DNA of 6,542 nucleotides from Nitrospirota bacterium. Its GTDB lineage: Bacteria > Nitrospirota_A > Leptospirillia > Leptospirillales > Leptospirillaceae. Shown here one piece after another: positions 1 through 5,902 of this stretch (position 1 is its first letter; every line of letters starts with the position of its first letter). The position numbers and the translations under genes are program-made. The notes below the pieces were generated by a model. It saw nothing but the letters and a program-made list of their open reading frames with translations, had not been told where the DNA came from and did no database searches. The DNA lies in the NCBI GenBank assembly GCA_023480765.1, contig JAMCWZ010000010.1:1-6542 (forward strand), in the 5' to 3' direction.

Positions 1-1237
1 GTTCTGGGGCGGAGAGAGGTCCCAGAACAGAAATGGCTTGTTCTTCCCCCCACTTCAATTCTTGGGCAAGATGAAGGATATCCTCAGCAGTCACCTGATC
101 GATCCACTGCTCGATTTCGGTCACGGCAATTTCGCGCCCCCAGTTCAAGAGATCTCTGCCCATCTTGCTCATCCTTCCTCCGGCTGATTCGAGACCGAGA
201 AGAAGCGATGACTTCAGCTGGTTTTTAGAGCGTGTGAGCTCGCTGCTCGTCAACGGAATCTTTTCCAGTCTCCGGAGTTCTTCCACAAGGACAGATGCCA
301 GCTCTTCGCGACGGGACGGCCGGGTGGAAGCGGAGATCCGGACAATGCCCCCATCAGAGAAAGAGAGAGGACTCGAGAACACAGAATAGGCCAATCCTCT
401 TTTTTCCCGAACTTCCTGAAAAAGGCGAGAACTCATGCCTCCCCCAAGATGAGTGGTCAGAACTCTCAATGCTGTCTGGCGCGGATGAGGCTGCGGCAAC
501 CCCCGAAGGCCGAGACAGAGATGAACCTGTTCATAGTCATCTTCCTCTTCCATTCGGGAAAACGTGGGAACGGGCGTTGTCAACGGTGAAGAGGAGAGAT
601 TCCGGACAGAGATGTTCTGAAATGCATTTTCGAGTGCGTCAATCACTTCATCCCAGTGAACATTGCCGGCAATCGTGACAAAAAGGTTTCCCGGGTGATA
701 GTGCTTTTTAAAATACTCCCGGACGGACAGCCGGGAAAATCGGGTGATGGATTCCTCAGTCCCAAGAATCGGAGCTCCAAAAGGGTGGTCACCAAAATAA
801 ATTCGAAACAGATTTTCCATCACCCGGTCTTCCGGATCATCCTTCGATTCAGCAAGTTCTTCCAAAACGACTCCCCGTTCCCGTTCCAGCTCCACCGGAT
901 CAAACACCGAATTAGTCAGGATATCCCCCAAAAGGTTCCCTGCCTGTCTGGAGTTCTCTGTCAGAACAGTGGCGTAAAAGGAAGTCACTTCCTGGCTGGT
1001 GAACGCATTCATTTCCCCACCAAGAAAATCCATTTCATTGGCAATGTCTTCGGCACTTCGGGTCGTTGTTCCCTTAAAGCACATATGCTCAAGGAAATGT
1101 GTAACTCCCCCTTCCTCCGCTGCCTCGAAACGACTCCCCGTCCGGACCCAGACACCAATGGATGCCGCCCGGCTTTCCGGCATTGGATCCCAGTAAACAC
1201 GCACACCATTTGCAAGAGTATGTTCCTTATAGGGCAT
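1..1237 (-). CDS. M16 family zinc metallopeptidase (processing-peptidase/YmxG-like), 3' end cut by window edge
   Basis: I translated this from the minus strand: 412 codons are open with no stop before the left edge. Zinc ligands are seen as the inverted motif HFLEH at residues 47-51 and the distal glutamate E127 (in VVLEEL), exactly the spacing known for mitochondrial processing peptidase beta. GGEMNAFTS (73-81) follows, and the second half holds GGGMSSRLFQEVREKRGLAY (265-284) with the R277/Y284 pair found in single-chain M16B enzymes. Family members are about 410-430 residues, so only a few residues should be missing. No signal peptide is visible, so a cytoplasmic enzyme is likely; substrates of the bacterial forms are poorly defined. 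The ATG at 1235-1237 is chosen because AGGAAAG lies about 8 bases upstream and an in-frame TAA occurs 11 codons upstream. A terminator separates it from the pnp operon and a candidate promoter precedes it, so independent expression is inferred. M16 genes next to pnp are a common arrangement (ymxG in Bacillus). Confidence 0.95.
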   Translation of the reverse strand, partial: MPYKEHTLANGVRVYWDPMPESRAASIGVWVRTGSRFEAAEEGGVTHFLEHMCFKGTTTRSAEDIANEMDFLGGEMNAFTSQEVTSFYATVLTENSRQAGNLLGDILTNSVFDPVELERERGVVLEELAESKDDPEDRVMENLFRIYFGDHPFGAPILGTEESITRFSRLSVREYFKKHYHPGNLFVTIAGNVHWDEVIDALENAFQNISVRNLSSSPLTTPVPTFSRMEEEDDYEQVHLCLGLRGLPQPHPRQTALRVLTTHLGGGMSSRLFQEVREKRGLAYSVFSSPLSFSDGGIVRISASTRPSRREELASVLVEELRRLEKIPLTSSELTRSKNQLKSSLLLGLESAGGRMSKMGRDLLNWGREIAVTEIEQWIDQVTAEDILHLAQELKWGEEQAISVLGPLSAPE

Positions 1238-1291
1238 TTTTTCTTTCCTGACAGAAAAAGGTATCCATTAAAATTGATCCCGACCCGGATG

Positions 1292-1319
1292 AATATATCA
1301 TGAAGGATCTCTCTGAAAA
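1292..1319 (-). promoter_or_regulatory. candidate sigma-70 extended -10 promoter for the M16 peptidase
   Basis: On the minus strand TTTTCA (1319-1314, four of six matches to the -35 consensus) is followed by a 16-base spacer and TATATT (1297-1292, five of six matches to the -10 consensus), which is preceded by TGA, giving a TGn extended -10. Transcription would start near 1285 and leave a leader of roughly 50 bases before the peptidase ATG. The position just after the operon terminator makes a promoter here expected. This is a match by eye only. Confidence 0.45.
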
Positions 1320-1380
1320 AACGAACCTGATAGAGCTGAGAAGGGATTCCACCTCGAAAAGTGGGTTATTCGAGCGGCAC

Positions 1381-1415
1381 TAAAAAGAAAAAAAGGCCCG
1401 GAAAACCGGGCCTTT
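1381..1415 (-). terminator. intrinsic terminator at the end of the pnp operon
   Basis: A perfect 10-base-pair inverted repeat, AAAGGCCCGG (1392-1401) and CCGGGCCTTT (1406-1415), encloses a four-base loop. Reading on the minus strand the stem is followed by TTTCTTTTTA, a good U tract, so it terminates transcription coming from pnp and the small membrane protein gene, whose stop codon lies about 40 bases upstream. On the plus strand no T tract follows the stem, so it acts in one direction only. Confidence 0.92.
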
Positions 1416-1456
1416 CAGAATGAAAAAATAAGAGCTGACCGGGGAAGAGAATCGCT

Positions 1457-1576
1457 TTACCCACCCTTGGGAAGATAAAACGGTGTCGAACCCACGTAAG
1501 TAAACAACCAAGTCCACAGCAGGCCAAGGACGATGGCTACTACAACGAGGCCGTTAGCCCCCTTGTTCACATCCAT
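1457..1576 (-). CDS. 39-residue single-span membrane protein, unknown function
   Basis: This short gene is read from ATG (1574-1576) to TAA (1457-1459). It is preceded by AAGGGGGGA with a six-base spacer, one of the strongest ribosome binding sites in the window, which is the main argument that it is real. The product starts MDVNKGANG, has one hydrophobic segment at about residues 9-29 that contains two tryptophans (GLLWTWLF) and ends with the short polar tail FYLPKGG. No cysteine or cleavage site suggests a lipoprotein or secreted peptide, so it is probably an inner-membrane single-span peptide; charges on the flanks are too few to fix its orientation. It begins 38 bases after the pnp stop and is followed by the operon terminator, so it should be co-transcribed with pnp as the last gene. 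I do not recognise a family. A chance open frame is possible but unlikely given the ribosome site, the clean membrane segment and the position before the terminator. Confidence 0.75.
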   Translation of the reverse strand: MDVNKGANGLVVVAIVLGLLWTWLFTYVGSTPFYLPKGG

Positions 1577-1614
1577 GGAGAGTCCCCCCTTTCCGCGTTG
1601 TTTGTCAGCGGGCT

Positions 1615-3756
1615 TCAGCGCCCGCTGCCGACCCGGACCTCCCGATCGGCCCCCACCTCAGCGATGGCCTCTTTCCGGGAAAGCCGGATTTTCCCCTGCC
1701 GATCTACCTCCAGAGCCTTGACGAGAATAAGGTCTCCTTCGGACACGACATCGGAAACCTTTTCAACTCGACGATCTTCCAGCTGAGAGATATGGCACAA
1801 TCCGGTTGTACCCGGAAATAATTCCACAAATGCCCCATAGTCTGCAACTGTTTTTACTCGACCGAGATAAATTTTGCCGACCTGCACCTCTTCAACGATC
1901 TGGTTGATCATATCAATCGCCTTTTGCGCGGCGACCTCATCCGTTGATGCAATCTGAATCAATCCAGAGTCATCGATTTCAATTTTCGCGCCGGTCTTTT
2001 CTGTGATTCCCCGAATGACCTTTCCGCCTGGTCCGATAACTTCCCTTATCTTGTCCTGTTTAATCTTAAGGGTCAATATCCGCGGGGCAAAGGGGGACAT
2101 GTTGTTTCGGGAAGACGGGAGGGCCATCTTCATTTTTTCCATGATGTAAAGGCGACCTTCCCTGGCTTTTTGCAAAGCTTCCCGCATCAGTTCAACGGTA
2201 ATTCCTGTGATTTTGATATCCATCTGAACAGCAGTAATACCATTTTCCGTCCCCGTCACCTTGAAATCCATATCCCCGAGGTGATCTTCCAGACCAAGAA
2301 TGTCCGACAAAATAGCAATCCTGTCCCCTTCCTTGATGAGGCCCATCGCAATCCCTGCCACGGCAGACTTGATCGGGATACCCGCATCCATCATCGCCAG
2401 AGATCCGCCACAAACCGTTGCCATGGATGACGATCCGTTCGATTCAAGAATGTCTGAAACCAGACGGATCGAATAAGGGAAAGAATCCCGGGCTGGAAGA
2501 ACCGGCTTCAAAGCTCTTTCAGCCAGATTGCCGTGCCCGATTTCCCGGCGACCGGGACCTCTCATCGGTTTTGTTTCACCGACTGAAAAGGGAGGGAAAT
2601 TATAATGAAGCATAAACCGCTTTGTAGATTCTCCTTCCAGAGCATCGATTCTTTGCTCATCGTCGGATGTTCCCAGGGTCGCAACAGAGAGGCTCTGGGT
2701 TTCTCCTCTCGTAAACAAAGCCGATCCGTGGGTCCGGGGAAGGATTCCCACCTCGATCGTGATCGGGCGAATATCCGAGAGTCCTCTGCCATCAGCCCGG
2801 ACTTTGTGGTCCAAGATCATTTCGCGCATGATTCGGCGTTCCAGCTCGTGGAAAGCGTTAAAGATTTCACGCTCTTCAACAACCATTTCGGGACTGCTTG
2901 CGGAAAACTCCTGAAGAATCTTTTCCCGGACATCTCCCAAAATTTGTGCTGTCTGTTCCTGGCGCTCTTGTTTCACCGCAATTTTCAAGGCTTCACGGAG
3001 TCTTGGCGCTCCCATCGACTCCACCATATCCATCACTTTTGGAGGAATCGGCACAGCAGGGAGAGGTCTTTTTTCTTTTCCTGCCATTGCCCGAAGCTTT
3101 TCCTGAGCTTCGATCAAGGGAAGAATAGATTTGTGGGCCAAATCAATGGCAGACAGAAATGTTTCCTCCGAGATCTCATTTCCCTGTCCCTCGACCATCA
3201 TAATGGCATCGCGAGTGCCGGCAACAACAAGGTCCAGGGTTGAACGTTCTTGCTCATCCAGTGTCGGATTAACGATAAACGTTCCGTCTACACACCCTAC
3301 CTTCACCGCAGCAACAGGATTCATGAACGGGATATCCGAGACATAAAGCGCTGCCGAGGATGCGACAACAGCCATCACATCCGAAATTCCGCCGCGATCA
3401 ATAGAAATAACACTTGCAATCAGTTGGGTATCAAAGAAAAACCCTTCCGGAAAAAGTGGTCTCAATGGCCGATCGATCAGTCGGCTGTTCAGAATTTCGC
3501 GTTCTGACGGCTTTCCTTCACGTTTAAAGAACCCGCCGGGAATTTTTCCTGCAGCATAAGCTCTCTCCTGATAATCGACCGTCAAAGGCAAAAAATCGAC
3601 GCCAGGTTTACTGACCTTTGAGGCAACAGCCGTTGCGATGACAACGGTACCATCCGCCCAGACGACGACTGACCCGTCTGCCTGCTTGGCCATGCGGCCA
3701 GTTTCCAGCCGGACCGTTTTTCCACCAACAACGGCTTCAACAAAGATGGGGTTCAT
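1615..3756 (-). CDS. pnp: polyribonucleotide nucleotidyltransferase (PNPase)
   Basis: PNPase degrades RNA from the 3' end by phosphorolysis, releasing nucleoside diphosphates, and can add 3' tails; it works as a trimer and often inside the RNA degradosome. All domains are visible: first RNase PH domain (about 5-140, with GGFFKREGKPSEREIL at 74-89), the helical linker (about 145-230), second RNase PH domain (about 320-545), KH domain with GPGG at 575-578, and S1 domain (about 625-695). Active-site residues match E. coli: phosphate-binding GSSS (441-444) and D491, D497 and K499 in DHLGDMDFK. GPGRREIGHG lies at 400-409. The ATG at 3754-3756 gives 713 residues (E. coli 711) and has AAGGA seven bases upstream. 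An in-frame TTG at 3786 would add ten residues (MDVERIKDKR) but has no properly spaced ribosome site and does not fit the family's N-terminus. Unlike E. coli PNPase partners, no RNase E is in view. The tail after S1 is short. Confidence 0.98.
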   Translation of the reverse strand: MNPIFVEAVVGGKTVRLETGRMAKQADGSVVVWADGTVVIATAVASKVSKPGVDFLPLTVDYQERAYAAGKIPGGFFKREGKPSEREILNSRLIDRPLRPLFPEGFFFDTQLIASVISIDRGGISDVMAVVASSAALYVSDIPFMNPVAAVKVGCVDGTFIVNPTLDEQERSTLDLVVAGTRDAIMMVEGQGNEISEETFLSAIDLAHKSILPLIEAQEKLRAMAGKEKRPLPAVPIPPKVMDMVESMGAPRLREALKIAVKQERQEQTAQILGDVREKILQEFSASSPEMVVEEREIFNAFHELERRIMREMILDHKVRADGRGLSDIRPITIEVGILPRTHGSALFTRGETQSLSVATLGTSDDEQRIDALEGESTKRFMLHYNFPPFSVGETKPMRGPGRREIGHGNLAERALKPVLPARDSFPYSIRLVSDILESNGSSSMATVCGGSLAMMDAGIPIKSAVAGIAMGLIKEGDRIAILSDILGLEDHLGDMDFKVTGTENGITAVQMDIKITGITVELMREALQKAREGRLYIMEKMKMALPSSRNNMSPFAPRILTLKIKQDKIREVIGPGGKVIRGITEKTGAKIEIDDSGLIQIASTDEVAAQKAIDMINQIVEEVQVGKIYLGRVKTVADYGAFVELFPGTTGLCHISQLEDRRVEKVSDVVSEGDLILVKALEVDRQGKIRLSRKEAIAEVGADREVRVGSGR

Positions 3757-3762
3757 TCTTTT

Positions 3763-3776
3763 ATCCTTTATCCTTT
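3763..3776 (-). promoter_or_regulatory. tandem ribosome binding site of pnp (decides its start)
   Basis: The minus strand reads AAAGGATAAAGGAT, two head-to-tail copies of the same seven bases. The copy nearer the gene puts AAGGA seven bases before the ATG at 3756, the ideal distance, and so supports this start over the upstream in-frame TTG at 3786. Confidence 0.75.
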
Positions 3777-3802
3777 CAACATCCAAATCCTCATATAATA
3801 AT

Positions 3803-3872
3803 AAAAAAGGCGGTATTCAGATGGCCATACAAGAGCCTTCGAAAAGCTCCTGAATGCCCGTCTGAATCCGCC
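3803..3872 (-). terminator. long rpsO-pnp intergenic hairpin with U tract (terminator/attenuator, possible RNase III site)
   Basis: The transcript folds into one long helix. The outer arms GGCGGATTCAGA (3872-3861) and TCTGAATACCGCC (3821-3809) pair over 12 base pairs with one bulged A. The helix continues inward through single mismatches C.A, G.G and T.T, with pairs between CAGGAGC and GCTCTTG, down to a UUCGAA-based tip. The base of the stem is followed directly by TTTTTT (3808-3803). The stem starts 15 bases after the rpsO stop. Stem plus U tract is the form of an intrinsic terminator; the length and near continuity of the helix also resemble RNase III substrates. In E. coli the corresponding spacer contains a terminator and an RNase III-cut hairpin used for PNPase autocontrol; whether one structure does both here is inference. 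Confidence 0.8.
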
Positions 3873-3887
3873 CTGGACAAAACAGCC

Positions 3888-4157
3888 TTACTTCCTGAGC
3901 CCCAAACGCGTAATGACGTCCTGATATTTTGTAAGATTGACTCTCTGCAGATAATTCAGATGACGTCTCCTGAGACTCACCATCAGAAGAAGACCACGGC
4001 GAGAATGTTTATCTTTTGGAAACTTTCGGAAATGTTCACCCAATTGATTGATGCGTTCTGTCAGGATCGCAATTTGCACTTCAGGAGAACCCGTATCCTT
4101 GGGGTTGATCTGAAAACTGGAAATAACAGACTGTTTTTTTTCTTTAGATAACGCCAT
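3888..4157 (-). CDS. rpsO: 30S ribosomal protein S15
   Basis: S15 binds helices 20-22 of 16S rRNA early in assembly of the small-subunit platform and forms an intersubunit bridge. The product is 89 residues, the same as in E. coli, and is recognisable from end to end: TGSPEVQIAILTERINQL (22-39), KDKHSRRGLLLMVSLRRRHL (48-67) and the terminal TRLGLRK. HSRRGL and LRRRHLNYL contain the conserved rRNA-binding and helix-packing residues of the family. The ATG is preceded by AAAGG at nine bases. It lies 57 bases after truB and upstream of the strong hairpin leading to pnp. S15 controls its own mRNA in several bacteria through a leader structure; the 57-base leader here has only weak inverted repeats, so I do not claim such a structure. 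Start and end are secure. Confidence 0.98.
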   Translation of the reverse strand: MALSKEKKQSVISSFQINPKDTGSPEVQIAILTERINQLGEHFRKFPKDKHSRRGLLLMVSLRRRHLNYLQRVNLTKYQDVITRLGLRK

Positions 4158-4214
4158 GCCAACAAACCTTTCAATTGAACGATGATTCCACTTGTGAAAC
4201 CGTTTTCATGCCTT

Positions 4215-5192
4215 TCAGAGCCAGTCGATCAACTTATCGACCTGGGCAACGGGCAAACCTTTTGGAAGCCTGTCGAGCTCCACGCTTGACACGGAAGTCT
4301 TCCCCACTGCGATACATTTGCCTTTACGATCAGATATTCTAACCATTTCTGACAAATTAAACAATCCACTCGTCCGATAAATCTGAAAAGCCGGGATCCT
4401 GGCTCCTCGATGAATATCCGGTAAATGTGCATCTAAAATCCGGATTTCAGGAAAACTCTCGAGGATTCTGGAGGGACTCCACAAACAAGAGGAAAGACCC
4501 TCGTCCATGTCCATGGAAATCAAGTCTTCAAGGGAAACAGCATCCTCAGCACGAAAATGACCGAACTCTTCCCGGCGCAAGAATACGACGTGTCCACCTA
4601 ACCCCATCGCCTCTCCGATTTCTTCTGCAATCGTCCGGACGAAGGTTCCCTTTGAACACTTCACCCGAAAAGAAGCAGTCTTTCCGTCCGGAAAAACGGT
4701 CAACATTTCCAAGGAGTAAACTTCAATTCGACGGGCTTCTCTCTCTATTTCAATCCCTTTTCTTGCAAGTCGATAAAGAGGAGTTCCATTTTTCTTGACT
4801 GCCGAATACATGGGCGGCTTTTGGAGTCTCACACCTGTAAAAGACTGGAGCAGATTCTTGAGCTTGCTCCTGTCCAGTTGATCAAACTTGATTTCAGTCA
4901 GAGGCTTTCCCTCCGAATCCCCCGTATCCGTCGTGACACCAAATCGAACGTCGAACCGGTATGTTTTGTCATATCCATGAATCATTTCTGCCAGTCGCGT
5001 GGATTTCCCGACAAAAACGGGAAGGACACCCGTCGCCATTGGATCAAGTGTTCCACCATGTCCGACACGGATAAATCCAAGATTTTTACGAACACTGTCG
5101 ACCACATCATGCGATGTCATGCCGGCGGGTTTGTCCACAAGAAACATACCCGATGTTCGTTCGGTCCGGGGGCTGATTGACAGTGGATTCAC
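4215..5192 (-). CDS. truB: tRNA pseudouridine(55) synthase TruB
   Basis: TruB converts U55 in the T loop of tRNAs to pseudouridine and also acts as a tRNA folding chaperone in the cytoplasm. The catalytic aspartate is D50 within GHGGTLDPMATGVL (44-57). Other family blocks are KPAGMTSHDVV (21-31), KTYRFDVRFGVTTDTGD (76-92), PPMYSAVKKNGTPLYRLARKG (126-146; active-site PPxYSA) and KGTFVRTIAEEIG (181-193, with the conserved arginine). The C-terminal part (about 255-325) has the size and GxxIP-type pattern of the PUA-like RNA-binding domain. At 325 residues it is close to the usual 300-320. It begins with GTG at 5190-5192, overlapping the rbfA stop by three bases (GTGA), and AAGGTG lies four bases upstream; Met16 is a possible alternative start but has no convincing ribosome site. 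Translational coupling to rbfA is likely. No ribF follows, unlike in many other bacteria. Confidence 0.97.
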   Translation of the reverse strand: MNPLSISPRTERTSGMFLVDKPAGMTSHDVVDSVRKNLGFIRVGHGGTLDPMATGVLPVFVGKSTRLAEMIHGYDKTYRFDVRFGVTTDTGDSEGKPLTEIKFDQLDRSKLKNLLQSFTGVRLQKPPMYSAVKKNGTPLYRLARKGIEIEREARRIEVYSLEMLTVFPDGKTASFRVKCSKGTFVRTIAEEIGEAMGLGGHVVFLRREEFGHFRAEDAVSLEDLISMDMDEGLSSCLWSPSRILESFPEIRILDAHLPDIHRGARIPAFQIYRTSGLFNLSEMVRISDRKGKCIAVGKTSVSSVELDRLPKGLPVAQVDKLIDWL

Positions 5193-5584
5193 TGTTCACC
5201 TTCAAGTTCGTCCATCAGAGAAGACGTATTCTTTTTATTTTTATCCGTTTGTCTAACGAGAAAATCGGATTGCGAATCAGAATTAGCAATCTCGGGGGAA
5301 GGTAGAAATTCGATATCCGGGATCCATTTCATACGAAGCAGTTTTCCGACTTCTTTGCGAATAAGGCCTTTATGACGTGTCAGCAATCGACCATAATAGA
5401 GTGGATCCTCCCCAGGAAAAACGGAGTAATGAATACGCGCAACTTTCAGGTCATCGGGCAGATTGACATAAAGAATTGTCAGCCTCCCTAAAGCCGGCTC
5501 CGCCGAAAAGCGAGAGAGAACGAGAGCAACAATCTCCCTGATTTCAGAAGAAACCCGGTCAGCTCTGCGGTAAACTGGTTTCAT
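5189..5584 (-). CDS. rbfA: 30S ribosome-binding factor RbfA
   Basis: RbfA is a small KH-fold factor that binds the free 30S subunit near the 5' end of 16S rRNA and helps late maturation, also during cold growth. Family features seen are the N-terminal helix RRADRVSSEIREIVALVLSR (6-25), the strand block VNLPDDLKVARIHYSVF (40-56) and the helix-strand block KGLIRKEVGKLLRMKWIPDI (72-91). The single KH-fold domain ends near residue 100 and is followed by a polar tail rich in Lys, Ser and Asp (about 101-131), expected to be disordered. The length, 131 residues, matches E. coli (133). The AxG turn of the RbfA KH fold reads HKG (71-73) here, a mild departure. ATG start; the upstream DUF503 stop overlaps it as TGATG, and no clear ribosome site precedes it, so translation probably depends on reinitiation or coupling. 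Confidence 0.92.
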   Translation of the reverse strand: MKPVYRRADRVSSEIREIVALVLSRFSAEPALGRLTILYVNLPDDLKVARIHYSVFPGEDPLYYGRLLTRHKGLIRKEVGKLLRMKWIPDIEFLPSPEIANSDSQSDFLVRQTDKNKKNTSSLMDELEGEQ

Positions 5585-5883
5585 CAGATGAACTCTTGGA
5601 TTTCATCCAGAACCTGAATTTCTGGATGGGAAACGACAAAAGAGACAACAGCAGATAACGTTTTTTCTACCTGAGCATGGTTTGCCGAGACATACACAAC
5701 TTCAAGAACAGATTTTTGCCAAAGGTCCATATCACCTGTTTCGGCAATAGAAACATGATACCTGTCCTGGATTTTCTTCTTCAATCCGGCAAGATGAAAT
5801 CTCTTTTCCTTCAAAGAATGGGAATACGGAAAATGAAGGACAAGGATCAGATGACCAATTGAACTGTGCCTACTCCCTGCCAA
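5584..5883 (-). CDS. DUF503 (YlxP-like) family protein
   Basis: This is a 99-residue protein of the DUF503/YlxP family, which is found almost always between infB and rbfA. Its role is not established; the neighbourhood and reports on Bacillus YlxP point to ribosome assembly. Hallmarks are LILVLHFPYSHSLKEKR (12-28) and YHVSIAETGDMDLWQKSVLE (42-61); the family consensus has SLKEKR and VAEvgdqDLWQ at the same places. A small single alpha/beta domain with no membrane segment or signal peptide is predicted. The start is TTG at 5881-5883: an in-frame TGA stands three codons upstream, no ATG or GTG lies between it and the conserved domain, and AAGGA is ten bases upstream. The gene follows infB by 19 bases and overlaps rbfA by one base. 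The ATG at 5893 is in another frame and meets a stop after seven codons. Confidence 0.9.
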   Translation of the reverse strand: MAGSRHSSIGHLILVLHFPYSHSLKEKRFHLAGLKKKIQDRYHVSIAETGDMDLWQKSVLEVVYVSANHAQVEKTLSAVVSFVVSHPEIQVLDEIQEFI

Positions 5884-5902
5884 CGTCCCTCATATCCTTG
5901 AC

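Noticed and set aside
656..1303. 215-residue open frame on the plus strand
   Set aside because: It is antisense to the M16 peptidase, which has clear zinc motifs across the same bases; the plus-strand product shows no recognisable domain and has no good ribosome site.
1353..1374. CTCGAA-N10-TTCGAG inverted repeat as a separate operator feature
   Set aside because: Six-base inverted repeats arise often by chance and no known regulator site is recognised; kept only as a remark in the promoter finding.
2605..3243. 212-residue open frame on the plus strand
   Set aside because: Antisense shadow of pnp, which is conserved through this whole stretch.
3795..3815. Promoter for pnp with TATTAT as -10 after the hairpin
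   Set aside because: The AT-rich stretch is explained by the terminator U tract, and no -35 element lies at a proper distance.
4158..4214. S15-binding leader structure or promoter upstream of rpsO
   Set aside because: Only weak repeats such as CACAAGTG and CAATTG are present, with no stable stem and no good -35/-10 pair.
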